A stretch of 64,000 nucleotides of DNA from Streptomyces brevispora (lineage in GTDB: Bacteria; Actinomycetota; Actinomycetes; Streptomycetales; Streptomycetaceae): contig NZ_VIWW01000002.1 in assembly GCF_007829885.1 (NCBI RefSeq), forward strand, positions 434,001 through 498,000, given 5' to 3'. This document shows, piece after piece, positions 57,131 through 64,000 of the stretch (within the stretch, counting starts at the first letter, position 1; each line of letters begins with the position of its first letter). The notes beneath the pieces are model-generated. The model saw only the letters and a program-made list of their open reading frames with translations. It had not been told where the DNA came from and did not search any database. A program made the translations under genes and the position numbers.

Positions 57131-57742
57131 ACGGGCCGGTTGGCGACCTGGCCGTCCCTGACCTTCACGTTCACGCAGTCGATGAACACGACCGGGTACA
57201 CGCTGTCCAGGGGGCAGTTCTGCCACTCGGCCATGCCGGCCATCACGCTGTCGGTGATCGTCGAGATGGTGGACTTGGAGACCTCCGTTCCGTAGACCTC
57301 GGCCAGATGGGCGGAGATCTCACCGTGGGTGAGGCCCTTCGCGGACAGCGACAGCACCATCTCGTCGACCCCGCCCAGACGCCGCTGGCGCTTCCTGACC
57401 AGCTGCGGCTCGAACGTACCCGCCCGATCCCGCGGCACCGTGATCTCCACCGGGCCGACCTCGGTGGCACACCGTCTTGGACCGGTGCCCGTTGCGGTAG
57501 TTCTCCCGCCCGCCCTCGGCCCGCTCACCGGGCCCGTGCCCGAGGTGGTCGGTCAGCTCGCCCTCCAAGGCGGACTCCAGCACCTTGCGGGTGAGCTCCG
57601 CCAGCAGGCCGCCCGCACCGGTCAGCTTCACCCCGCCGGCCTCGGCCCGTGCCACCAGCTCGGCAACCAGACCATCATCCACGGCATCCACGGCATCCAC
57701 GGCGGCCTCCCCGGCCTCAATGTCACTCATCACGTCAGTCAT
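57109..57742 (-). mobile_element. IS256-family transposase, truncated and frameshifted
   Basis: The N-terminal half from the ATG at 57742 (LVARAEAGGVKLTGAGGLLAELTRKVLESALEGELTDHLG, then NYRNGHRSKTV) is followed after a one-base shift at about 57468 by TEVGPVEITVPRDRAGTFEPQ, LTHGEISAHLAEVYG and FIDCVNVKVRDGQVANRPVY, the usual IS256 order with the first catalytic aspartate in FIDC. The homology stops at AVT (about 57112), where the SbcC remnant begins, so the last half of the protein is missing. No inverted repeats were found. Confidence 0.8.
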
Positions 57743-57803
57743 CAACTGTCGCTTCCAGCTCGGGAGTTACACCGTTCACCGTACAGACCCGTGCGCTGGG
57801 CTG

Positions 57804-59471
57804 TTATTGCGGGGGGTTGCCGTGTTTGCGGTGGGTTGGGTCGGTGTGTTTGGTGTGGAGCATGGTGAGGGCGGCGATGAGTGTTTCGCGGGTGTGGGTG
57901 GGGTCGATGATGTCGTCGATGAGGCCGTGTTCCGCTGCGTGGTAGGGGTGCATGAGTTCGGTCTTGTATTGCTTGATGAGGTGGGCGCGGGTGGCCTCGG
58001 GGTCGTTGGAGTGGGCGATCTGTCTGCGGAAGATGATGTTGGCGGCGCCCTCGGCACCCATGACGGCGATTTCGTTGGTGGGCCAGGCATAGGTGAGGTC
58101 GGCGCCGATGGACTGGGAGTCCATGACGATGTAGGCGCCACCGTAGGCCTTGCGCAGGATGAGGGAGATTCTGGGCACGGTGGCGTTGCAGTAGGCGTAC
58201 AGGAGTTTCGCGCCGTGGCGGATGATGCCGCGGTGTTCCTGGTCGATGCCGGGGAGGAAGCCGGGAACGTCCAGGAGGGTGATGACCGGGATGTTGAAGG
58301 CGTCGCACATCTGGACGAACCGTGCGGCTTTTTCGGAGGCTTCGATGTCCAGGACACCGGCGAGTGCCTGTGGCTGGTTGGCGACGATGCCGGCGACCTG
58401 GCCGTCGAGGCGGCCGAGTGCGCAGATGATGTTGCGGGCCCAGCGTTCGTGGATTTCGAGGTAGTCGCCGTCGTCGAGGATTTCCTCGATGACCTGGTGC
58501 ATGTCGTAGGGGCGGTTGCCGTCGGCGGGCACCAGGTCCAGGAGGGCCTGGGAGCGGCGGGTCCGCGGGTCGGCGCACGGCAGACGGGGCGGGTACTCGC
58601 GGTTGTTCTGCGGGAGCATCGACAGGAGGTAGCGGACCTCGGCGATGCAGGTCTCCTCGTCGTCGTACGCGAAGTGCGCGACGCCGGAGGTCTCGGCGTG
58701 CACATCGGCGCCGCCGAGGCCGTTCTGGGTGATCTCCTCGCCGGTGACCGCCTTCACGACGTCCGGTCCGGTGATGAACATCTGCGAGGTCTCGCGGACC
58801 ATGAAGACGAAGTCGGTGAGGGCCGGGCTGTAGGCCGCGCCGCCCGCGCACGGGCCGAGCATCACGCTGATCTGCGGGATGACACCGGAGGCCCGGGTGT
58901 TGCGCCGGAAGATCCCGCCGTAGCCGGCGAGCGCGGAGACGCCCTCCTGGATCCGGGCGCCCGCGCCGTCGTTCAGGGAGACCAGCGGGGCACCGGCCGA
59001 GAGGGCCATGTCCATGATCTTGTGGATCTTCGTGGCGTGGGCCTCGCCCAGAGCGCCGCCGAAGATCCGGAAGTCGTGCGCGTAGACGAAGACCGTCCGG
59101 CCCTCGACCGTCCCCCAGCCGGTGATCACCCCGTCGGTGTAGGGGCGCTTGTCCTCGAGTCCGAAGCCGGTCGCCCGGTGCCGGCGCAACTGTTCCACCT
59201 CGCGGAACGATCCCTCGTCCAGGAGCAGTCCGATGCGCTCCCGGGCGGTCAGCTTGCCCCTGGCGTGCTGCGCCTCGGTGGCTTTCTCGCTGGGGCCGCC
59301 GATCGCTTGTGCACGGACCGCGTGCAGTTCGCCGGTCCGCGCGTGGGCGTTGGCGGGTTCCCCGCCGGGGCCACAAGTTGTTTGCGCACGGGCCGTATGC
59401 GGTTCGGCCGTCCGCACGTGGGCGCCGGCTGTCTCAGCAGAGGCCCGAGGAGGGTTGTTCACTCCTGTCAC
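57804..59471 (-). CDS. Acyl-CoA carboxylase beta subunit (carboxyltransferase)
   Basis: A 555-residue carboxyltransferase of the propionyl/acetyl-CoA carboxylase type. Residues about 67 to the end follow the family: QHARGKLTARERIGLLLDEGSF, ALSAGAPLVSLNDGAGARIQEGV, GPCAGGAAYSPALTDFVFMV, then the second crotonase fold with DVPGFLPGIDQEHRGIIRHGAKLLYAYCNATVPRISLILRKAYGGAYIVM. It transfers the carboxyl group from biotin to an acyl-CoA, working with a biotinylated alpha chain encoded elsewhere. The N-terminus is unusual: a 25-residue unit is repeated at 17-41 and 42-66. The GTG start has AAGGGA seven bases upstream. The epsilon-subunit gene lies 126 bp upstream on the same strand. Confidence 0.93.
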   Translation of the reverse strand: MTGVNNPPRASAETAGAHVRTAEPHTARAQTTCGPGGEPANAHARTGELHAVRAQAIGGPSEKATEAQHARGKLTARERIGLLLDEGSFREVEQLRRHRATGFGLEDKRPYTDGVITGWGTVEGRTVFVYAHDFRIFGGALGEAHATKIHKIMDMALSAGAPLVSLNDGAGARIQEGVSALAGYGGIFRRNTRASGVIPQISVMLGPCAGGAAYSPALTDFVFMVRETSQMFITGPDVVKAVTGEEITQNGLGGADVHAETSGVAHFAYDDEETCIAEVRYLLSMLPQNNREYPPRLPCADPRTRRSQALLDLVPADGNRPYDMHQVIEEILDDGDYLEIHERWARNIICALGRLDGQVAGIVANQPQALAGVLDIEASEKAARFVQMCDAFNIPVITLLDVPGFLPGIDQEHRGIIRHGAKLLYAYCNATVPRISLILRKAYGGAYIVMDSQSIGADLTYAWPTNEIAVMGAEGAANIIFRRQIAHSNDPEATRAHLIKQYKTELMHPYHAAEHGLIDDIIDPTHTRETLIAALTMLHTKHTDPTHRKHGNPPQ

Positions 59472-59597
59472 GACACGTCCCTTCCTCTCTCAGGGTGCGG
59501 CCCGGTCGGCGCTCCACCGCAAGAGGGACCGCTGGTGCGGTGTGTGCGGGTGGGGCGTGGCGGGCACGTGATTCAGCCGGGGTGGAGGGGCCGGCTG

Positions 59598-59801
59598 CTA
59601 ACGCCAGCTGTACGGGGAGTGGTAGACCGTGCCGGCCCGTTCCGGTTCCCACCGGGGGGCCGGGGGCGGCCGTACGTCGCTGTTCTCCTCGTCGCGTCCC
59701 GCGAGCAGTGAGCACAGCACGGCGGTGACCGCGGCCAGTTCCGCGTCGGTGGCCCGCCCGCGCTCCACCCGGAACGTGGGCGCGGTGCCGGTATCGCCCA
59801 T
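59598..59801 (-). CDS. Acyl-CoA carboxylase epsilon subunit
   Basis: A 67-residue protein with the epsilon-subunit pattern FRVERGRATDAELAAVTAVLCSLLAG, an acidic middle, and a tryptophan-rich end (WEPERAGTVYHSPYSWR). These small proteins of actinobacterial acyl-CoA carboxylases bind and stabilise the beta subunit. A perfect ribosome site GGAGGAAAA precedes the ATG at 59801. It lies directly upstream of the beta-subunit gene on the same strand; together they are an operon missing only the biotin-carrying subunit, which is commonly encoded elsewhere. Confidence 0.85.
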   Translation of the reverse strand: MGDTGTAPTFRVERGRATDAELAAVTAVLCSLLAGRDEENSDVRPPPAPRWEPERAGTVYHSPYSWR

Positions 59802-60130
59802 TTTTTTCCTCCCTCGGAGTTTCGTTCACGGTCCGCCACCGGCCTACAGGAGTGCTCCGGCCCCGCTTGAGGATCGCCGGGGACCGTCCTGGGGAATGCT
59901 GCTCGTGGCGCGGGCCCGGGGGAGGGCCGGTGTGCCGGAGCGGAGGGGCCGGCGCCGAGCCTGCACCGCTCCCACCGGGGCGGCTGACGGGCGGCTGACG
60001 GGGTGTCGGGTGCGCTGCCGCGGGGAGGGCGGGTGCGTTCCGGGTGACATGCCGGTGAACGTCATGAGGTGTCCGGATCGAGCAGGAATCGAGAAGCACC
60101 GTTCACGCGGTCGCGTCTAGCCTGCTCTCC

Positions 60131-60541
60131 ATGGACATCACCATTCACACGACGGCTCTGCCGCACGACGACCCGGACGCCTCGCTGGCCTTCTACCGCG
60201 ACGTCCTCGGCTTCGAGGTCCGCAGCGATGTCGGACAGGGCAGGATGCGCTGGATCACGGTCGGTCCGGCCGGTCAGCCCGGCACGTCGATCCTTCTGGC
60301 ACCGCCCGCCGCCGATCCCGGCGTCACGGAGGACGAGCGCCGTACCGTCACCGAGATGATGGCCAAGGGCACCTACGGGTGGATCCTGCTGGCCACCCCG
60401 GACCTCGACGCCACGTTCGAGAAGGTGCAGGCCGGTGACAGCGAGGTCGTCCAGGAGCCGACCGAGCAGCCCTACGGTGTCCGCGACTGCGCCTTCCGCG
60501 ATCCCGCGGGCAACCTGGTCCGCATCCAGGAACTGCGCTGA
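60131..60541 (+). CDS. VOC-family (glyoxalase-like) protein
   Basis: A 136-residue single vicinal-oxygen-chelate unit made of two beta-alpha-beta-beta-beta modules: SLAFYRDVLGFEVRSDVGQGRMRWITVGPAG, then TPDLDATFEKVQAG and YGVRDCAFRDPAGNLVRIQEL. Potential metal ligands are histidine 11 region and the terminal glutamate in RIQEL. The reaction is unknown: the family includes glyoxalases, dioxygenases and binding proteins. The ATG at 60131 fits the usual start. A second VOC gene and an AraC regulator follow downstream, past a minisatellite. Confidence 0.88.
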   Translation: MDITIHTTALPHDDPDASLAFYRDVLGFEVRSDVGQGRMRWITVGPAGQPGTSILLAPPAADPGVTEDERRTVTEMMAKGTYGWILLATPDLDATFEKVQAGDSEVVQEPTEQPYGVRDCAFRDPAGNLVRIQELR

Positions 60542-60600
60542 GCCATGCGGGCAGCGGTGCGGCCGCGCGGGCGGCGTCACGACCGCCCATGAGACGCACC

Positions 60601-60796
60601 GGGCACACCGCACCGGGCACACCGCACCGGCCACACCGCACCGGGCACACCGCACCGGGCACACCGCACCGGCCACACCGCACCGGCCACACCGGACCGG
60701 CCACACCGGACCGGTCACTCCGGGCCGGGCACTTCGGGCCGGGCACTTCGGGCCGGTCACTCCGGGGCGGGCACTCCGGGCCGGGCACTCCGGGCC
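60601..60796 (+). repeat. Minisatellite: 14 tandem copies of a 14-bp unit
   Basis: Fourteen uninterrupted 14-bp units. The first are GGGCACACCGCACC and drift to GGGCACTCCGGGCC at the right end, so the array has been diverging in a gradient. A 14-bp unit changes frame at every copy, so it is not coding. It lies 120 bp before the AraC start. Confidence 0.92.
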
Positions 60797-60915
60797 GGGT
60801 CCGGTGGCCCGGTCCGTGCCCCCGGGTGTCGGGGCACCCGGCCTCGGCGGGGCGCCCCCCGGCACCCGGGGGCGCGGACGGCATGGGAAGACGAACGACG
60901 AGGGGGAGGGTTCTC

Positions 60916-61443
60916 ATGTGCAAGCCCGAATGGCGGCGTGCACGCGTCCAGGCGCAGCGCCTGGACGATCTCGCGCGGCTGCGCCGGGTCCGTGACCGGA
61001 TCGACAGGGAGTACGCGCAGCCGCTGAACGTGGAGGCGCTCGCTCGTGATGCGCACATGTCCGCCGGGCACCTCGGGCGGCAGTTCCGGGCCGCCTACGG
61101 TGAGGCGCCGTACGGGTATCTGATGACGCGTCGCATCGAGCGGGCGACGGCGCTGCTGCGGCGGGGCGACATCAGCGTCACCGAGGTCTGCCTCGCGGTC
61201 GGCTGCGCGTCGCTGGGCACGTTCACCACCCGCTTCACCGAGCTGGTCGGTATGCCTCCGGGGGCCTTCCGGCGCCAGGCCGCGGAAGCGGCGTCCGGCC
61301 CTGCCGGTGCCGATAACGCGGTCACGGTCGGTGACGCGGGACCGGCGATCACGGTGGAGGGGATGCCCGCGTGCGTGGCCAGGCAAGTGGCGGGGCCGGT
61401 CAGGATTCGAGAAGCTCCGGCCACCGCCCGGCGCCTAGCATGA
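60916..61443 (+). CDS. AraC-family regulator
   Basis: A 175-residue protein consisting of the double helix-turn-helix domain only: DRIDREYAQPLNVEALARDAHMSAGHLGRQFRAAYGEAPYGYLMTRRIERATALLRRGDISVTEVCLAVGCASLGTFTTRFTELVGMPPGAFRRQ. There is no N-terminal sensor domain, so it belongs to the short AraC group like MarA/SoxS. The ATG at 60916 has GGGGGAGGG upstream; the same frame is open back through the minisatellite but that part is not coding. The stop overlaps the next ATG (ATGA), so it is coupled to the VOC gene, its probable target. Confidence 0.9.
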   Translation: MCKPEWRRARVQAQRLDDLARLRRVRDRIDREYAQPLNVEALARDAHMSAGHLGRQFRAAYGEAPYGYLMTRRIERATALLRRGDISVTEVCLAVGCASLGTFTTRFTELVGMPPGAFRRQAAEAASGPAGADNAVTVGDAGPAITVEGMPACVARQVAGPVRIREAPATARRLA

Positions 61444-62108
61444 CGGACATGGCAACCACCGCTTCCACCGCAGTCCACACGGTTCTCGCGTCCGTCACCC
61501 TCGAGGTGGCCGACCTCGAGGCCGCCCGCCGCTTCTACGACGCCTTCGGCGTGAACACGTACATTCGCCTGCGGGCGTCCGAGGCGCACTCGACCGGGTT
61601 CCGCGGCTTCACCCTGGCACTCACGGTGTCCGGGCCGGCGACCGTCGACGGCTTCGTCGCCGCCGCCGTGGACGCCGGCGCCACGGTGCTGAAGCCCGCC
61701 ACGAAGTCGCTGTGGGGTTACGGCGGCGTGGTCCAGGCCCCGGACGGGACGATCTGGAAGATCGCGACGTCGGCGAAGAAGGACACCGGCCCCGCCACCC
61801 GTGAGATCGACGAGTTCGTCCTGCTGCTCGGTGTCGAGGACGTGAAGGCGACCAAGCAGTTCTACGTCGACCGGGGCCTGGCCGTGGCCAAGAGCTTCGG
61901 CGGCAAGTACGCCGAGTTCGCCTCCGGTCCGTCCAGCCCTGTCAAGCTGGCGCTGTACAAGCACCGCGCGCTGGCCAAGGACCTCGGTGTTCCCGCCGAC
62001 GGCACCGGCTCGCACCGTATCGTCCTCGGCGGCACCGTCGACGCCTTCACCGACCCGGACGGCTTCGCCTGGGAGACCGTCGCGCCGCCTTCCCCCGCAC
62101 AGTCCTGA
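61440..62108 (+). CDS. Two-domain VOC-family protein
   Basis: A 222-residue protein holding two VOC modules: ASVTLEVADLEAARRFYDAFGVNTYIRL to WKIATSAKK and FVLLLGVEDVKATKQFYVDRGLAVAKSFGGKYAEF to DGFAWETVAP. The type with a single chain of two units is common in small-molecule binding or resistance proteins of this superfamily. The reaction is unknown. It overlaps the AraC stop by 4 bp; an alternative start at 61449 (MATTAS) is possible. The pair AraC-VOC is frequent in Streptomyces. Confidence 0.88.
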   Translation: MTDMATTASTAVHTVLASVTLEVADLEAARRFYDAFGVNTYIRLRASEAHSTGFRGFTLALTVSGPATVDGFVAAAVDAGATVLKPATKSLWGYGGVVQAPDGTIWKIATSAKKDTGPATREIDEFVLLLGVEDVKATKQFYVDRGLAVAKSFGGKYAEFASGPSSPVKLALYKHRALAKDLGVPADGTGSHRIVLGGTVDAFTDPDGFAWETVAPPSPAQS

Positions 62109-62169
62109 CGTCCGGTCCGGCACTCCCGAACCGCCCTGTCTCACTCTTTTGCACGAGAGGAAACCTGCT

Positions 62170-62655
62170 ATGCCGTCGACGAAGTCACCCGCCAAGAATT
62201 CCGGCACGTCCGCCGAGAAGTACGACGGATTCACCGCCGAAGAGCGGGCCGCGATGAAGGATCACGCACGCGACCAGAAGAAGACGGCGGCGCGGCGTGG
62301 TTCGTCCCGGGCGGAGAAGGAGGCCGCGGCGGAGCAGGACGTCCTCGCGAAGATCGCCGAGATGCCGGAATCGGACCGGGTCCTCGCCGAGCGGATCCAC
62401 GAGATCGTCAGGGCCGCCGCTCCCGGCCTCGCACCCAAGCTCTGGTACGGGATGCCCGCGTACGCCAGGGACGGCAAGGTCGTCTGCCACTTCCAGAGCG
62501 CGGAGAAGTTCAAGTCGCGCTACGCCACGCTCGGCTTCAGCGACCAGGCGGCCCTCGACGAGGGCGCGATGTGGCCGACCGCCTATGCACTGAAGGAGCT
62601 GACCGCGGCCGACGAAAAGGTCATCAGCGCCCTCGTGAAGAAAGCAGGGGCCTGA
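62170..62655 (+). CDS. DUF1801 (YdhG-like) protein
   Basis: A 161-residue protein. The N-terminal 60 residues are lysine-, alanine- and serine-rich and hydrophilic (KDHARDQKKTAARRGSSRAEKEA). The DUF1801 fold follows: IAEMPESDRVLAERIHEIVRAAAPGLAPKLWYGMPAYARDGKVVCHFQSAEKFKSRYATLGFSDQAALDEGAMWPTAYALKEL, typical of the YdhG/frataxin-like group. The function is not settled. The ATG at 62170 is 61 bp from the previous gene, with GAGAGGAAA upstream, so it may belong to the AraC-VOC operon. A terminator follows. Confidence 0.9.
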   Translation: MPSTKSPAKNSGTSAEKYDGFTAEERAAMKDHARDQKKTAARRGSSRAEKEAAAEQDVLAKIAEMPESDRVLAERIHEIVRAAAPGLAPKLWYGMPAYARDGKVVCHFQSAEKFKSRYATLGFSDQAALDEGAMWPTAYALKELTAADEKVISALVKKAGA

Positions 62656-62657
62656 GG

Positions 62658-62679
62658 CCGGCCGGGACACCCCGGCCGG
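62658..62679 (+). terminator. 9-bp GC-rich hairpin
   Basis: CCGGCCGGG (62658-62666) pairs with CCCGGCCGG (62671-62679), three bases after the DUF1801 stop codon. Confidence 0.65.
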
Positions 62680-63669
62680 AAGTCCCGGGCCGGGCCGTCT
62701 GTCCGCGCGGGGCTGTTCGTCCAGCTCCGGCCGCTTGTCCGTGCCGGGCCGGATGTTCCGAACACCGCTACTCCGTTCGGGTGTTGTCGCGTGTCGTGCT
62801 CTACGTCGGGCAGGGCCCGACTCCACGTTGCCGCGGTGATCGCCGAGGATGTTCCACGGGGACGGAGGGTGACCTTCCCCGGTCCCGGAGGCCGCCGGCC
62901 GTGTCGGCGGGGGAGCGGGTTCCTCACCCCCTGTGCCCGATGGCGGTGCGCAGCCGTGACACGCGCGCAGGTGCGTGTACGGGATCGGGCCGTGGCTGAG
63001 CTTCCTGGCCGTGGGGGGCCGGGGCCGGCCGCGGGCGGTGCCCGCCGACGCGGACGTGTTCGGGTGTGCGAGTTCTGGCGGACAGCGGACAGCGGACAGC
63101 GGACAGCGGATGGCGGTTGGCGGGGGGCGGTTGGCGGGGGCGGTTCCGGCCGGTCCGCGGCGGGCGGCGCCCGGGGCGCTTCAGGGGGATCCGGTGATGC
63201 AGGACAGGCTTCTGCGGCGGGGACGGCACGCCGCCACGCAGTGGTCGGTCCGGTGGAGGTGCGGGAGGTCCGTGTGCCGGCCCGGTGCGGCCGGTGAGGG
63301 GCGTTGGGGCCGCCCCGGCGGTAGCGCACGCCGCTCCACGGGTTGCCCTCACCTGAGCTGCCGGGCCTGCGGCCCGACCGGTCCCGGCGCCGGCCGTGCC
63401 ACCCGCACCGTCGTGTTTCACCGGCTCGCATCCGGCCGTATCCGGCTCTCGGCCACGGCACCGGCAGGCGCCCGTACGTGCACGTGTCCCGCAGGACGTG
63501 GGCGCGGACCCGTCCGGGAGAAAGCACCCCCGGCCGCTTTTCCTCATTCTTTTCCGCCCATGCATTTCCGGGGGAAAAGCACAAGTGAACATCTCACGAG
63601 TGTTCTTCGAGTTGTGCGCGACGTCGCCGCGCGATCCTTCTGTCTGGATCGAGACGTAGTGAGGTGCGT
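62680..63669. other. Gene-free kilobase with short tandem repeat
   Basis: About 990 bp without a credible gene on either strand: frames lack ribosome sites and look like GC-driven shadows. It includes the heptamer repeat at 63078-63110, followed by G-rich DNA. The last 150 bp become less GC-rich and must hold the promoter of the AraC gene. Confidence 0.5.
63078..63110 (+). repeat. GCGGACA heptamer repeat, about 4.7 copies
   Basis: Perfect tandem copies of a 7-bp unit followed by degenerate GGCGGTTGGCGGG repeats to about 63150. Confidence 0.85.
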
Positions 63670-64000
63670 ATGGACAACGCAGCAGAAAGGGCGATCGAGT
63701 GCATTCGGGAGCGTTACGGCGAGCCGCTGACTCTCACGGAGATCGCCGAAAGTGCTCTGCTCAGCCGCTTCTATTTCGCGCGGCTGTTCAAGGAGGAGAC
63801 CGGGATCACTCCCGGGAGATTCCTGGCAGCGATCCGCATTCACGAGGCCAAGCGGCTCATCAAGCACACCTCGATGAGCATCATCGATATCTCCTACGCG
63901 GTCGGCTACAACAGCCTGGGGTCGTTCACCAACTCCTTCACGTCCGGTGTCGGGGTCTCCCCGAGCCGTTACCGGCGGCTGTCGCGGGACGGCGGGGACG
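63670..64000 (+). CDS. AraC-family regulator, 3' end beyond window
   Basis: Starts at the ATG at 63670 (GAGG about seven bases upstream) and is open to the window edge, 110 codons. It opens with the AraC DNA-binding domain directly: ERAIECIRERYGEPLTLTEIAESALLSRFYFARLFKEETGITPGRFLAAIRIHEAKRLIKHTSMSIIDISYAVGYNSLGSFTNSFTSGVGVSPSRYRRL. Both helix-turn-helix units are at the N-terminus; any sensor domain would be C-terminal, a less common order. Usage of A/T at third positions (ATTCGG, TTCTATTTCG) is higher than in neighbours. Confidence 0.85.
   Translation, partial: MDNAAERAIECIRERYGEPLTLTEIAESALLSRFYFARLFKEETGITPGRFLAAIRIHEAKRLIKHTSMSIIDISYAVGYNSLGSFTNSFTSGVGVSPSRYRRLSRDGGD

Noticed and set aside
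60601..60796. CRISPR array
   Set aside because: Units are contiguous with no unique spacers; this is a tandem minisatellite.
60589..60915. AraC frame open through the minisatellite
   Set aside because: The 14-bp unit length shifts frame every copy, the residues are low complexity, and a good ribosome site precedes the ATG at 60916.
62791..63297. Plus-strand frame of 168 codons in the right-end spacer
   Set aside because: No ribosome site, repeats translated as low-complexity Gly/Arg/Ser, and no family resemblance.

Overview
The window is high-GC actinobacterial DNA, almost certainly from the chromosome of a Streptomyces. The signs are a geosmin synthase, the tail of a type II polyketide (spore-pigment-like) cluster, an NsdA/NsdB-type regulator, an actinobacterial acyl-CoA carboxylase beta/epsilon pair, an initiator tRNA without encoded CCA, and GC-rich codon third positions throughout.

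Left third (1-26.4 kb). The window opens in the last codons of a TcmI-type polyketide cyclase. An O-methyltransferase and a secreted beta-helix protein follow on the minus strand. Next is a divergent lipid or sterol side-chain module: an acyl-CoA synthetase faces a four-gene run of crotonase, tandem DUF35 protein and two SCP2-thiolase-like proteins, with a perfect KstR-type operator in the shared promoter. Then come an ACT-domain protein, a deleted and frameshifted GH95 fucosidase, geosmin synthase, a secreted amidase, a phosphotransferase, an NsdA-like regulator, a PAS-PP2C phosphatase, a four-cysteine secreted protein, the zinc-free L33 paralogue, a candidate small RNA and a DUF1275 protein. 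The section ends with a photolyase / SDR-DUF2867 / ECF sigma operon that looks light- or stress-responsive.

Middle (26.8-42.6 kb). Mostly small housekeeping or accessory genes: VanZ, DinB-like, DUF4230, a membrane-anchored hydrolase lacking its nucleophile, a Ddn-type F420 enzyme, DUF6221, DUF6381, the initiator tRNA, membrane proteins including DUF389, NTF2-like, and an ArsR-AHSA1 / RibD-like pair. The section ends with rph, a rifampin phosphotransferase, which has a rifamycin-associated-element-like palindrome upstream of it.

Decay zone (42.6-57.8 kb). An ISAs1-type transposase is followed by a string of damaged genes: a membrane protein, an ECF sigma factor, and GH32, aldo/keto reductase, SRPBCC, SDR, LtrA and SbcC remnants, ending in a broken IS256 transposase. 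Many carry single-base frameshifts. Intact genes in between include a PfkB kinase, a second PP2C phosphatase, an HSL-type esterase, a cytochrome b / molybdopterin oxidoreductase with its membrane partner, and a GH15 enzyme.

Right end (57.8-64 kb). Acyl-CoA carboxylase beta and epsilon subunits, a VOC protein, a 14-copy 14-bp minisatellite, an AraC-VOC pair, a DUF1801 protein, a gene-free kilobase, and the start of a second AraC regulator.

All functional calls come from reading motifs by eye; no database search was run.
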